A stretch of 64,000 bases of DNA from Burkholderia sp. 4M9327F10 (GCF_005503145.1 NZ_SCNV01000020.1:61482-125481); one strand, 5' to 3'; counted from the stretch's first letter, positions 9,401 to 17,450 are shown. A program made the numbers and translations. Notes: a model not told the origin generated them from the letters alone.

Positions 9401-9503
9401 TCGCCTGCGGGGCGAGCGCCTGTGCGCCCGGCGCCTGGCCGCCGAAGGTCTGGCCAGTGGTTGCGCCCTCGTACCGGGTCGATACGTTATCGGTGGTTTG
9501 CAT
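6492..9503 (-). CDS. nrdA: Ribonucleoside-diphosphate reductase alpha subunit
   Basis: This is the catalytic R1 subunit, about 1003 residues, reducing ribonucleoside diphosphates to deoxy forms. The ATG at 9503 follows GGAG by eight bases; a TTG two codons upstream is not preferred. The N-terminus carries an ATP-cone (about residues 45-140, YKVIRRNGSVVSFEPSKI) and a further segment resembling a second cone. The barrel holds SSNLCTEITLNTSD and NSNCVAIAPTATIS. The C-terminus is a Gly/Ala-rich linker followed by CEACQ, the dithiol that shuttles electrons from thioredoxin or glutaredoxin. Expression is probably NrdR-repressed (boxes at 9815-9861). Confidence 0.97.
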   Translation of the reverse strand: MQTTDNVSTRYEGATTGQTFGGQAPGAQALAPQATFADYKVIRRNGSVVSFEPSKIAIAVTKAFLAVNGGQGAASARVRELVEQLTQSVVRALLRSRPNGGTFHIEDIQDQVELALMRGGEHNVARAYVLYREKRTQERGHDAADAPAGTPGLTVTDGGVVRPLDMAALRGIIESACANLGDAVSAEPIVAETVKNLYDGVPMSQVYDSAILAARTMIEKDPAYSQVTSRILLHTIRREILEEEVTQAEMSTRYAEYFPNFIKRGVQAELLDEKLQQFDLKRLGAALDAERDLQFGYLGLQTLYDRYFLHSDGVRIEMPQAFFMRVAMGLALNEIDREARAIEFYNVLSSFDFMSSTPTLFNSGTRRSQLSSCYLTTVDDDLDGIYEALKENALLSKFAGGLGNDWTRVRALGSHIKGTNGKSQGVVPFLKVVNDTAVAVNQGGKRKGAVCAYLESWHLDIEEFLELRKNTGDDRRRTHDMNTANWIPDLFMKRVHEGGDWTLFSPSTCPDLHDKFGAEFEAAYTAYEDKVARGEIKLFKKIPAAQLWRKMLGMLFETGHPWITFKDPCNIRSPQQHVGVVHSSNLCTEITLNTSDAEIAVCNLGSVNLVAHLKEQADGTLSLDHDKLKRTVSVAMRMLDNVIDINYYAVAKARNSNLKHRPVGLGIMGFQDCLHLLRTPYASEEAVKFADTSMEAVCYYAYYASTELAQERGRYSSYRGSLWDRGILPQDTLKLLAEARGGYVEVDSSESMDWTELRARIANYGMRNSNCVAIAPTATISNIIGVSACIEPTFQNLYVKSNLSGEFTVVNDYLVRDLKARGLWDEVMVADLKYFDGTLSRIDRIPADLRAIYATAFEVDPKWLVEAASRRQKWIDQAQSLNIYMGGASGKKLDEVYKLAWLRGLKTTYYLRTMAATHVEKSTVAHGALNAVSSGGGEGSGGAGGVSGGAAGGFGIAGGAASGGLQAAAATPAVAVEAAPEADGPVCMMRPGDPGFDECEACQ

Positions 9504-9595
9504 GTGCAAAGCTCCTGGTCCTGGAATTGTGCGAAGAGGATTCGCGGATTAGTACGAACGCTGCGCCGCCGCGAGCGCAAGCGATGGGTTGCAGG

Positions 9596-9680
9596 AAAAA
9601 GGCTGGCTGAGCCAGGTGGCGGGATGCGACAACAATGAAGCCAGGTTCGAATCGTTGGTGGTCTTCATTGTCGGTGTCGC
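9596..9680 (-). promoter_or_regulatory. Structured nrdA leader, possible attenuator
   Basis: On the nrdA transcript, bases 9663-9680 pair with 9626-9640 (nine plus six base pairs with a three-base bulge). Downstream, CTGGC-TCA-GCCAG (9615-9603) precedes CCUUUUU. The loop of the first hairpin contains CTGGCT, which can pair with AGCCAG of the second, so mutually exclusive structures are possible. A regulatory role is inference. Confidence 0.35.
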
Positions 9681-9814
9681 GATCACTTGCTAAGCCTCTT
9701 TCCTGAATGCTTCTGGATGCCGCCGGTTCTTGACCGGCTGCGCCGCAGGAATGTTTTTTTCGCTGTCTGGAAGGCTTGCGGCGCCATGCTCGGTGAGCGG
9801 GGCGCCGCCTGACA

Positions 9815-9830
9815 ACACAAGATATAGTGC
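9815..9830 (-). promoter_or_regulatory. NrdR box 2 upstream of nrdA
   Basis: The minus strand reads GCACTATATCTTGTGT, matching the NrdR consensus acaCwAtATaTwGtgt closely. It starts exactly 31 bases from the other box, the spacing typical of paired NrdR sites. Confidence 0.8.
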
Positions 9831-9845
9831 AAAACTGAATCCCTA

Positions 9846-9861
9846 GCACCAAGTATAGTGT
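9846..9861 (-). promoter_or_regulatory. NrdR box 1 overlapping the nrdA -10
   Basis: The minus strand reads ACACTATACTTGGTGC, an NrdR-type 16-mer. The -10 hexamer TATACT lies inside it, so bound NrdR would block RNA polymerase. Confidence 0.8.
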
Positions 9862-9879
9862 AGTTTCAGGACAGCGCAA
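9852..9879 (-). promoter_or_regulatory. nrdA promoter
   Basis: On the minus strand, -35 TTGCGC (9874-9879), a 16-base spacer and -10 TATACT (9852-9857). The predicted start near 9845 gives a leader of about 340 bases. Confidence 0.6.
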
Positions 9880-10007
9880 ATTGATTTATTTGGCCTTGCG
9901 GGGTTGACTTTTCATCTCACGCCGCATCACGGCGCTGCCCGGAGAACGAAGCTGTGCCTTGCTCTGCGCATATTTCACGCAAGTTGAAGAGGTGTCGCGC
10001 GGGGTCG

Positions 10008-10607
10008 CTACGGCGCGTCGGGAGAAAACTTGAGATAGGGGAAATACCGATCGGTGAGCGCGCTGTCGCGCTGCAGGCGGGGCCACTCGAAATGCGGCCC
10101 AGGATCGGTCTTGCGGCCCGGTGCAATGTCCGAGTGACCGGCGAGCGCCTCGACCGGGTAGCGAGCCGCCAGCGCCTTCACCAGCGCGCCGAGCGTCTCA
10201 TATTGCGGCGCTTCGAATGCGGTTGCGTCGCTGCCTTCCAGTTCGATGCCGATGGAAAAGTCGTTGCAGCGCTCACGGCCGAAAAAATTGGACGCGCCGG
10301 CATGCCACGCGCGCTGATCGCACGAGACATATTGTTCAAGTGCGCCGTCGCGGTGGATCACGAAATGCGCGGACACGCGCACGCCACGCAGATGGCTGTC
10401 GTAGTACGGATGCGCGTCGCAATCGAGACGGTTCAGGAACAGCTCAGCAATCGCCGTGCCGCCGAATTCGCCGGGCGGCAGACTGATGTTGTGCACCACG
10501 ATCAGACTCGGCACCGCGCCTTCGGGACGCGCCTCGAAGTTCGGCGAGGGCAGCTTGCGCGCGGCGCTCACCCAGCCGTCGGCGTCGACGGTGAAGCCAA
10601 CGCTCAT
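10008..10607 (-). CDS. ampD: 1,6-anhydro-N-acetylmuramyl-L-alanine amidase
   Basis: This 199-residue N-acetylmuramoyl-L-alanine amidase (amidase_2 fold) cleaves anhydro-muropeptides during cytosolic cell-wall recycling. Zinc-ligand segments are visible: VVHNISLPP (His39), DQRAWHAGAS and AGHSDIAPGRKTDPG. The ATG at 10607 gives the conserved start MSVGFTVDADGW and overlaps the stop of the upstream gene (ATGA), so the two are translationally coupled. In other bacteria AmpD activity affects AmpR-controlled beta-lactamase expression; no ampR or ampC is in this window. Confidence 0.95.
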   Translation of the reverse strand: MSVGFTVDADGWVSAARKLPSPNFEARPEGAVPSLIVVHNISLPPGEFGGTAIAELFLNRLDCDAHPYYDSHLRGVRVSAHFVIHRDGALEQYVSCDQRAWHAGASNFFGRERCNDFSIGIELEGSDATAFEAPQYETLGALVKALAARYPVEALAGHSDIAPGRKTDPGPHFEWPRLQRDSALTDRYFPYLKFSPDAP

Positions 10608-10939
10608 CGGGCGTCGCGTCCGGTCGGCCGCGCAGCGTGACGTTGCGCGTGGGCCGGGCAGCAGAACGGCTCGCCTGCGACGACCACCGAGTCGCTCGCC
10701 GGCGCATGCACGCCGCACTCGACGCAACGGATCATCGGCTCCGCCAGTTGCGGCGCTTTTGCCGGGCGGGCTTGCTGCGCACCGGCGCCGTTACCTGCGG
10801 TCGCGCCATTTCCGGCAGCCCGGCCGCCGGCACCCGCAGCGCCGGTGCGCTGCGCGTTTTGTGCTTCGGCGCGACGCAGCGCCTTCACCAGCCATTGGCC
10901 GATGACGAACATCAGGATCAGCAGAAAAATTTGTCGCAT
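10604..10939 (-). CDS. PP0621-family small membrane protein
   Basis: This 111-residue protein has one N-terminal membrane segment (IFLLILMFVIGQWLV), an Ala/Gly/Asn-rich linker, and a C-terminal Cys/His cluster (IRCVECGVHAP then CCPAHAQRH) typical of the PP0621 family, likely metal-binding. Its function is unknown. It overlaps ampD by four bases and lies seven bases downstream of the CcsA-like gene, so the three probably form one operon. Confidence 0.8.
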   Translation of the reverse strand: MRQIFLLILMFVIGQWLVKALRRAEAQNAQRTGAAGAGGRAAGNGATAGNGAGAQQARPAKAPQLAEPMIRCVECGVHAPASDSVVVAGEPFCCPAHAQRHAARPTGRDAR

Positions 10940-10946
10940 GGAACGA

Positions 10947-11864
10947 TCACACCACAGGACGGTGCAACAGCACCTCGAATACGAAACGGCTGCCGACGTA
11001 CGCGAGCAGCAGCGCCACGAACGACGCCAACACCCAGCGCAACGCCGCGCGGCCGCGCCAGCCCGACACCTTGCGGGCCGTCAGGAGCGCGCCGAACATC
11101 AGCCACGAGAGAATCGCGAACACCGTCTTGTGGTCGAGCCGCAGCGCGCGGTCGACCAGTTGTTCGCTGAACAGGATTCCCGAGAGCAGGGTCAGCGTGA
11201 GCAGCACAAAGCCGGCGCTGATCAGGCGGAACAGCAGCTTTTCCAGCGTGAGCAGCGGCGGCAGCGTGTCGAGCCAGCTCGACAGCCAGCCATTGCCGGC
11301 CGCGGCGCTTTGACGCTGCAGCACACCGCCGCGCATCGCATGCAGACGCCGCTCCACCAGCAGCATCAGCACCGCATGCAGCGCCGCGATCGCGAACAGG
11401 CCGTAGGCAATGTTGGCAATCAGGAAGTGCAGCTTGAACATCGGAGCGGCCGAATACGACAGCACCCGCACACCGCCGAAGCCAAGCGGCAGCAGCGAGG
11501 CCACACAGGCGAGCGGCAGCACCAGCAGGCGCAGGCCGTCGAGCGGGAAGAAAAAGCTCTCAATCCAGTAAATGCCGGCGCCGAGCCAGAACATCGCGGA
11601 GAGCGCGAACGCAAAACCGAACACCATGGCGTTCTGCGGGAAGATGGTGGTGTGCAGCAGCACGCCGTGCGCGAGCAGCGCGACCAGCAAGAGCAACCGG
11701 CCCGGCGCGCTGAACGCCGCGACCGCCGGCGTGCTGGCGGCGGCCGGCAGCGCCGGCACGCTCTCCAGCACCGGGCGCAACGCGGTGTGCCGGTGCGAGC
11801 GCCAGCCTGCGACGGCGAGTCCGCCGTACAGGAGCGCAGTGAGGGCATACAGTACAATATCCAT
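10947..11864 (-). CDS. CcsA/YpjD-like cytochrome c assembly family membrane protein
   Basis: This 305-residue integral membrane protein has about eight hydrophobic segments and the family pattern of a C-terminal CcsA/CcmC/HemX domain (LHFLIANIAYGLFAIAALHA, then LDHKTVFAILSWLMFGALLTARKVSGWRGRAA). The tryptophan-rich haem-handling WWD motif of true CcsA/CcmC is not seen, so it fits the uncharacterised YpjD group. It is divergent from ffh with 81 bases between, a common arrangement in proteobacteria. Confidence 0.8.
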   Translation of the reverse strand: MDIVLYALTALLYGGLAVAGWRSHRHTALRPVLESVPALPAAASTPAVAAFSAPGRLLLLVALLAHGVLLHTTIFPQNAMVFGFAFALSAMFWLGAGIYWIESFFFPLDGLRLLVLPLACVASLLPLGFGGVRVLSYSAAPMFKLHFLIANIAYGLFAIAALHAVLMLLVERRLHAMRGGVLQRQSAAAGNGWLSSWLDTLPPLLTLEKLLFRLISAGFVLLTLTLLSGILFSEQLVDRALRLDHKTVFAILSWLMFGALLTARKVSGWRGRAALRWVLASFVALLLAYVGSRFVFEVLLHRPVV

Positions 11865-11945
11865 ATTCGAAGTTTACACTAGGCCCCAGTTCCGCGACGT
11901 AACCCGCGTCGCGCCCCGCTCCGGCCGCACTGTTCATCGCTCCCC

Positions 11946-13313
11946 ATGCTCGACAATCTGACTCAACGGATGGCGCGCGTCGTCAAGACGCTGCGCGGCG
12001 AAGCCCGGCTCACCGAGGCGAACACCCAGGAGATGCTGCGCGAAGTGCGCCTCGCGCTCCTTGAGGCCGACGTGGCGCTGCCTGTCGTGCGCGAATTCAT
12101 CGCCAAGGTGAAAGAAAAAGCGCTCGGCGAGGAAGTCATCAGCAGCCTCTCGCCCGGCCAGGCGCTCGTCGGCGTGGTGCAGCGCGAACTGACCGCGATC
12201 ATCGGCGGCGACTACGAAGGCAAGGCGGTCGAACTCAATCTCGCCGTCACCCCGCCGGCCGTCATCCTGATGGCCGGTCTGCAAGGCGCCGGTAAAACCA
12301 CCACGGTCGGCAAGCTCGCCAAGCTGCTGCGCGAGAAGTACAAGAAGAAGGTCCTCACCGTTTCGTGCGACGTCTACCGCCCCGCTGCTATCGCGCAGTT
12401 GAAGACGGTGACCGAGCAGGTGGGCGCAGACTTCTTCCCGTCGGAACCCGATCAGAAACCGGTGGACATTGCGCGCGCCGCAGTCGACTGGGCCAAGCGC
12501 CACTATCACGACGTGCTGCTGGTCGACACCGCCGGCCGTCTCGGTATCGACGAAGCAATGATGCAGGAAATCGCCGCGCTGCACAGCGCGTTGAAACCGG
12601 CGGAAACATTGTTCGTGGTCGACGCCATGCTCGGCCAGGACGCGGTCAACACGGCAAAGGCGTTTAGCGACGCGTTGCCGCTCACCGGCGTGGTGCTGAC
12701 CAAGCTCGACGGCGATTCGCGTGGCGGCGCCGCGCTGTCGGTGCGTCATGTGACCGGCAAGCCGATCAAGTTCGTCGGTGTCGCCGAAAAACTCGACGGC
12801 CTGGAAGTGTTCTATCCGGACCGCATGGCGAACCGGATTCTCGGCATGGGCGACATTCTCGCCCTCGTCGAAGAAGCGCAGCGCGGTGTCGACGTCCAGG
12901 CCGCGCAGAAGCTCGCCGACAAGGTCAAGAAAGGCGGCGACTTCGATCTGAACGATTTCCGCGCGCAGCTCACGCAAATGAAGAGCATGGGCGGTCTGTC
13001 CTCGCTGATGGACAAGCTGCCCGCGCAGTTCCAGCAGGCGGCGGCGGGCGCCAACATGGGCATGGCCGAGTCGCAGATGCGCCGCATGGAAGGCATCATC
13101 AATTCGATGACCCCCGCCGAGCGCGCCAAGCCCGAGCTGATCAAGGCCACCCGCAAGCGCCGCATCGCGGCCGGCGCAGGCGTCCAGGTGCAGGAGGTCA
13201 ACCGGATGCTGAATCAGTACGAACAGATGCGCACCATGATGAAAAAGCTCAAGGGCGGCAACCTGCAGAAGATGATGCGCGGCATGAAGGGCATGCTGCC
13301 CGGCATGCGCTAG
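11946..13313 (+). CDS. ffh: Signal recognition particle protein
   Basis: This 455-residue SRP54 homologue has an N-terminal four-helix N domain, a GTPase G domain with P-loop GLQGAGKTTT (about residue 110) and DTAGR, and a methionine-rich M domain with RRIAAGAGVQVQEVNRML and the ending GMLPGMR. It binds 4.5S RNA and nascent signal sequences and docks ribosomes to FtsY at the membrane. The ATG at 11946 gives the canonical MLDNLTQRM start. Confidence 0.98.
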   Translation: MLDNLTQRMARVVKTLRGEARLTEANTQEMLREVRLALLEADVALPVVREFIAKVKEKALGEEVISSLSPGQALVGVVQRELTAIIGGDYEGKAVELNLAVTPPAVILMAGLQGAGKTTTVGKLAKLLREKYKKKVLTVSCDVYRPAAIAQLKTVTEQVGADFFPSEPDQKPVDIARAAVDWAKRHYHDVLLVDTAGRLGIDEAMMQEIAALHSALKPAETLFVVDAMLGQDAVNTAKAFSDALPLTGVVLTKLDGDSRGGAALSVRHVTGKPIKFVGVAEKLDGLEVFYPDRMANRILGMGDILALVEEAQRGVDVQAAQKLADKVKKGGDFDLNDFRAQLTQMKSMGGLSSLMDKLPAQFQQAAAGANMGMAESQMRRMEGIINSMTPAERAKPELIKATRKRRIAAGAGVQVQEVNRMLNQYEQMRTMMKKLKGGNLQKMMRGMKGMLPGMR

Positions 13314-13468
13314 AGCCAGCAGGAGCTGGATGGACCCGGTCCGCCGGGCCATCTCTACGACCAGGGCGCGCGCTTCGGGACGCACGGGTATATGCTGTAG
13401 CGCGCGCCGTCGTTCTCGCCGTCGTTCTTTTCTACACTAATGTATACAGATACTCCCCGCCAGACGTC

Positions 13469-14020
13469 ATGAATCGCGAAGAAGCTCTCCACATATTCCG
13501 CCACTCCGAAGAAATCGTGTCGGCCCACGACGTCACCGCGTCAATCAGCGGGATGGCCACGGCCATCGCTGCCGAAATGAGCGAGGAGTTCCCGCTCGTG
13601 CTGTCGGTGATGGGCGGCGCGGCGGTGTTTACCGGCATGCTGTTGCCGCACCTCGATTTCCCGCTCGAATTCGACTACATCCACCTCACCCGCTATCGCA
13701 ACACCACCAAGGGCGGCAGCGAGATGCAGTGGCGCGTGGCGCCGGCCGAATCGGTGAAGGATCGTGTCGTGCTGGTGCTCGACGATATCCTCGACGAAGG
13801 CGAGACCATGGCGGCAATCCGCGACCGCATCCTCGAGATGGGCGCGAAGCGCTTCATGAGCGCCGTGCTGTGCGAAAAGATCATTCCGAAGGCCAAGCCT
13901 TTGCGCCCGGATTTCTGCGGCTTCGAAGTGCCGGACCGCTATGTATTTGGCTGCGGGATGGATGCGAAGGGATATTGGCGCAACCTGCCCACCATTCGCG
14001 CGTTGACGGACGGGGCATAA
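13469..14020 (+). CDS. hpt: Hypoxanthine-guanine phosphoribosyltransferase
   Basis: This 183-residue type I phosphoribosyltransferase has the PRPP-binding signature VVLVLDDILDEGET (about residues 98-111) and a C-terminal FGCGMDAKGYWRNLP hood motif typical of hypoxanthine/guanine enzymes. It salvages purine bases using PRPP in the cytosol. It is longer at the N-terminus than E. coli Gpt and matches the Burkholderia family annotated as hypoxanthine-guanine PRTase. A perfect palindromic terminator follows. Confidence 0.9.
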   Translation: MNREEALHIFRHSEEIVSAHDVTASISGMATAIAAEMSEEFPLVLSVMGGAAVFTGMLLPHLDFPLEFDYIHLTRYRNTTKGGSEMQWRVAPAESVKDRVVLVLDDILDEGETMAAIRDRILEMGAKRFMSAVLCEKIIPKAKPLRPDFCGFEVPDRYVFGCGMDAKGYWRNLPTIRALTDGA

Positions 14021-14060
14021 GCGACGGCGGAAAAGACGCGGCAGGATCGATCAGCACGCG

Positions 14061-14096
14061 CAAACAAAAAGCGGCCCGCGGGCCGCTTTTTGTTTG
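14061..14096. terminator. Bidirectional terminator between hpt and marC-like gene
   Basis: The 36-base sequence is a complete palindrome, CAAACAAAAAGCGGCC and its mirror, with A5 on one side and T5 on the other. It can terminate hpt on the plus strand and the marC-like gene on the minus strand. Confidence 0.8.
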
Positions 14097-14148
14097 GCGC
14101 AGCGCTCACTTGCCAGTGCTGCGCGGATAGAAACTCACTGTTCGTCAC

Positions 14149-14748
14149 TCACAACTGGTGAACGAACGAGCGGATCCCGCCGAGAATCATCTCCACCGAG
14201 ATCGCCACCAGCACGAGTCCCATCAGCCGCTCGAACGCCATCATCGTGCGCTCGCCGAGCCACTTCTGGATACGCTCCGCCAGCATCAGGACAATCGCGC
14301 AAGCCAGCATCGTCACCGTCAGCGCGGCAACCCATTCCAGCGTCTTGCCGGGCGCCTGCGAGGTCAGCAGCATCACCGTCGCCAGCGCCGACGGACCGGC
14401 TAGCGCCGGAATCGCGAGCGGCACGATCAATGGCTCGCCGCCGCGTGTGTCGTTGCCGAACGGGCCGTCCGGATGCGGGAAGACCATGCGGATCGCAATC
14501 AGAAACAGCACGATCCCACCGCCGATCCGCAACGACTGGTCGGTGAGATTCATCATCCGCAGAAAGCGATCGCCCACCACCATGAACACCAGCAGGATCA
14601 CGAAAGCGATCGCCACCTCACGGAGGATGACGATCGCGCGCCGCTCCGGCGCCACCCCGCGCAGGCAACTGATGAAGAGCGGGATGTTGCCGAGCGGGTC
14701 AGTGATCAGAAGGAGCAGGACGGTCGCAGACAGGAAGTTGTACTCCAC
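14149..14748 (-). CDS. MarC family integral membrane protein
   Basis: This 199-residue protein has six hydrophobic segments and the MarC (UPF0056) signatures LLITDPLGNIPLF and PLAIPALAGPSALATVMLL. The family was once linked to multiple antibiotic resistance but its role is unproven. The start is a GTG at 14748, twelve bases after the proS stop with GGGGAGC upstream, so it is cotranscribed with proS. Confidence 0.9.
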   Translation of the reverse strand: MEYNFLSATVLLLLITDPLGNIPLFISCLRGVAPERRAIVILREVAIAFVILLVFMVVGDRFLRMMNLTDQSLRIGGGIVLFLIAIRMVFPHPDGPFGNDTRGGEPLIVPLAIPALAGPSALATVMLLTSQAPGKTLEWVAALTVTMLACAIVLMLAERIQKWLGERTMMAFERLMGLVLVAISVEMILGGIRSFVHQL

Positions 14749-14760
14749 CGTCCGCTCCCC

Positions 14761-16497
14761 TTAGTGCGCGAGTGCTGCGCGGACCTTCTCCGTCACCGTC
14801 AGCGCTGCACCTTCAACCGGCAACAAGGTCGCTTCGGTGTCGCGCCGGCCCTGATACTCGATCTTGCCTTCCTTCAGGCCGCGATCGCCGATCACGAGAC
14901 GGTGCGGCACGCCGATCAGTTCCCAGTCGGCGAACATCACGCCCGGACGCTCGCCGCGATCGTCGAGGATCACGTCCACGCCCGCTGCAACCAGCTCCGC
15001 ATACAGCTTGTCGGCCTGCTCGCGCACGGCTTCGCTGCGGTCGTAGCCCATCGGGCACAGCACCACTTCGAACGGGGCAATCGCTTCCGGCCAGATGATG
15101 CCCTTGTCGTCGAAATTCTGTTCGATCGCCGCGCCGAGAATACGCGACACGCCGATCCCGTAGCAGCCCATTTCCATCGGCTGCGGCTTGCCGGTCTCGT
15201 CCAGGAACGTGGCGTTCATCGCTTCCGAATACTTCTTGCCGAGCTGGAATACGTGACCCACTTCGATCCCGCGGCAGATGTCGAGCACGCCCTTGCCGTC
15301 CGGCGACGGATCGCCCTTCTTGACGTTGCGGATGTCCGCGACGACCGGCTCAGGCAGATCGCGGCCCCAGTTGACGCCGGCGATGTGGTAATCCACCTCG
15401 TTCGCGCCGACCACGAAGTCGCTCATGTTCGCGACCGTGCGGTCCGCGACCACCTTGACCGGCTTCCTGGTGTTGATCGGACCGAGGTAACCCGGCGGCG
15501 TGCCGAAGGTCTCGACGATCTCAGCCTCCGTTGCCATACGGAAGTCGGCAAGACCCGGCAGCTTGGCCGCCTTGATCTCGTTCAGGTCGTGGTCCCCACG
15601 CAGCATCAGCAGCCAGATGGTCGGCTCGGCGCCTTCGTTTTCGGTGGCGAGCACGATCGACTTGATGGTGCGCTCGAGCGGGATGTTCAGCAGCTCGGCC
15701 ACCGCTTCGCACTTGGCCTTGCCGGGCGTCGCCGTTTTTTGCATCGGCTCGGCCGCGGCTGCGCGCCCGGCGATCAGCGGCAGCGCTTCGGCCGCTTCGA
15801 CGTTGGCGGCGAAATCCGAAGTCGGGCAATAGGCGATGGCGTCTTCGCCGGTGTCGGCAATCACGTGGAACTCATGCGACCCGCTGCCGCCGATCGAACC
15901 GTTATCCGCCGCCACCGCGCGGAAATCGAGACCGAGACGCGTGAAGATGCGCACGTAGGCGTCATACATCTTGCGATACGACTCCTTCAGACCGTCCTGG
16001 TCCTTGTCGAACGAGTACGCGTCTTTCATGATGAACTCGCGGCCACGCATCACGCCGAAACGCGGGCGGATCTCGTCGCGAAACTTCGTCTGGATCTGGT
16101 AGAAGTTCACCGGCATCTGCCGGTAGCTCTTGATCTGATTGCGAGCGATGTCCGTGACGACTTCCTCGTGCGTCGGTCCGATCACGAAGTCGGTCTGCTT
16201 GCGATCCTTGAAGCGCAGTAGTTCCGGCCCGTATTTTTCCCAGCGGCCCGATTCCTGCCACAACTCGGCGGGCTGCACCGCCGGCATCAGCAACTCGATG
16301 CCGCCGGCCCGGTTCATTTCTTCGCGCACGATGGCTTCCACCTTGCGGATCGAACGCAAGCCAACCGGCAGGTAGTTATAGATGCCGCCGGCCACGCGAC
16401 GGATCATGCCGGCGCGCACCATGAGCTTGTGACTGACGATTTCGGCGTCGGCAGGGGCTTCCTTCAGGGTGCCGATAAAGAAACGGGTGGCTTTCAT
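14761..16497 (-). CDS. proS: Prolyl-tRNA synthetase
   Basis: This 578-residue class II aminoacyl-tRNA synthetase charges tRNA-Pro. Motif 2 (FRDEIRPRFGVMRGREFIMKDAYSF) is split by the bacterial-type INS editing domain (about residues 230-390), followed by motif 3 (MGCYGIGVSRI) and the C-terminal anticodon-binding domain. The ATG at 16497 opens MKATRFFIGTLKEAP, typical for Burkholderiaceae. It is divergent from rppH. Confidence 0.97.
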   Translation of the reverse strand: MKATRFFIGTLKEAPADAEIVSHKLMVRAGMIRRVAGGIYNYLPVGLRSIRKVEAIVREEMNRAGGIELLMPAVQPAELWQESGRWEKYGPELLRFKDRKQTDFVIGPTHEEVVTDIARNQIKSYRQMPVNFYQIQTKFRDEIRPRFGVMRGREFIMKDAYSFDKDQDGLKESYRKMYDAYVRIFTRLGLDFRAVAADNGSIGGSGSHEFHVIADTGEDAIAYCPTSDFAANVEAAEALPLIAGRAAAAEPMQKTATPGKAKCEAVAELLNIPLERTIKSIVLATENEGAEPTIWLLMLRGDHDLNEIKAAKLPGLADFRMATEAEIVETFGTPPGYLGPINTRKPVKVVADRTVANMSDFVVGANEVDYHIAGVNWGRDLPEPVVADIRNVKKGDPSPDGKGVLDICRGIEVGHVFQLGKKYSEAMNATFLDETGKPQPMEMGCYGIGVSRILGAAIEQNFDDKGIIWPEAIAPFEVVLCPMGYDRSEAVREQADKLYAELVAAGVDVILDDRGERPGVMFADWELIGVPHRLVIGDRGLKEGKIEYQGRRDTEATLLPVEGAALTVTEKVRAALAH

Positions 16498-16790
16498 TCA
16501 GAATTTTCCAAAAGCGGCGGCGCCGGAGCGACCGCCCGAAAGGTGAAAACGGTGGGGATTCGACAAAGGCGCGACAAGGACGTCACGGACACGCGGCAAG
16601 CCTACGGAAAACCCTTAGGCCGAAGCCGCCGCAGTACCTGCGACGGCCATGCCGCTGCGCCGGATGGCCCACAGGCTACCGCAAACGCGCCGCCTTTGCG
16701 GCGAATCGTTCCAATCTGGTGCGATTCGGTGCGTCAGGCCCGTTATCTGTTTATAATCAAAGCAATTTTAAAGGATTCGAAGGTGGTTGT

Positions 16791-17450
16791 ATGCTGGATC
16801 GTGAAGGCTTTCGCCCGAACGTCGGCATCATCCTCTTGAACGCGCACAACGAGGTGTTTTGGGGCAAACGGCTCCGTGAACATTCCTGGCAGTTTCCGCA
16901 AGGGGGCATCAAGTATGGTGAGACCCCCGTGCAAGCGATGTATCGGGAGTTACACGAAGAAACCGGCCTGCTTCCGGAGCATGTCAAGATTATCGGTCGC
17001 ACGCGCGACTGGTTGCGCTATGAGGTGCCGGACAAGTTCATCAAGCGTGAAGTACGCGGTCATTACCGCGGCCAGAAACAGATCTGGTTCCTGCTTCGGA
17101 TGGTTGGGCGCGACTGCGATATTTGCCTGCGCGCCTGCGATCATCCGGAGTTCGATGCGTGGCGCTGGAACGAGTACTGGGTGCCGCTAGACTGTGTGAT
17201 CGAGTTCAAGCGGGATGTATATCAGTTGGCGTTGACGGAATTGTCCCGTTTTCTGCGCCGTGCTGCGCCGCGTCCGGAAAAACCCGGCGGCCATCACGGG
17301 CCGCGCTATCCCCGGATAGCGTCGACCGTGACGGAATTGCAGGAGGTGTCTGCCACGACCGTCACGGTCGAGACTACGATTCGCACAACGATCGAGTCCG
17401 ACTGTGGGGCCGTCGACACCTCCCTGACCCAGCCGGGTCTGCGCGATTAA
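16791..17450 (+). CDS. rppH: RNA pyrophosphohydrolase
   Basis: This Nudix hydrolase removes pyrophosphate from the 5' end of triphosphorylated mRNA, triggering RNase E decay. The ATG at 16791 gives MLDREGFRPNVGIIL, the canonical start. The Nudix box GGIKYGETPVQAMYRELHEE begins near residue 38. At 219 residues it is about 40 longer than the E. coli enzyme; the extra C-terminal tail (from about residue 160) is Pro/Gly/His then Thr/Val rich and probably disordered. The next gene follows after two hairpins. Confidence 0.95.
   Translation: MLDREGFRPNVGIILLNAHNEVFWGKRLREHSWQFPQGGIKYGETPVQAMYRELHEETGLLPEHVKIIGRTRDWLRYEVPDKFIKREVRGHYRGQKQIWFLLRMVGRDCDICLRACDHPEFDAWRWNEYWVPLDCVIEFKRDVYQLALTELSRFLRRAAPRPEKPGGHHGPRYPRIASTVTELQEVSATTVTVETTIRTTIESDCGAVDTSLTQPGLRD

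Larger units (their letters stand above)
9504..10007. other. nrdA leader and regulatory region; 3' flank of ampD
   Basis: This 504-base stretch has no gene. It contains the nrdA promoter and NrdR boxes (9815-9879). It also contains a leader of about 340 bases with an 8-bp hairpin (GCGGCGCC/GGCGCCGC near 9777-9810), a long interrupted hairpin (9626-9680) and a small stem followed by U5 on the minus strand (9596-9615). Bases 9880-10007 hold nothing recognisable. Confidence 0.6.

Noticed and set aside
6078..9638. 1186-codon plus-strand open frame
   Set aside because: It is antisense to nrdA, rich in Arg, His and Val, and resembles no protein family; it arises from high-GC codon usage.
13314..13468. 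Possible small peptide between ffh and hpt
   Set aside because: Short frames exist, but no start with a ribosome site or family similarity; treated as the hpt leader.
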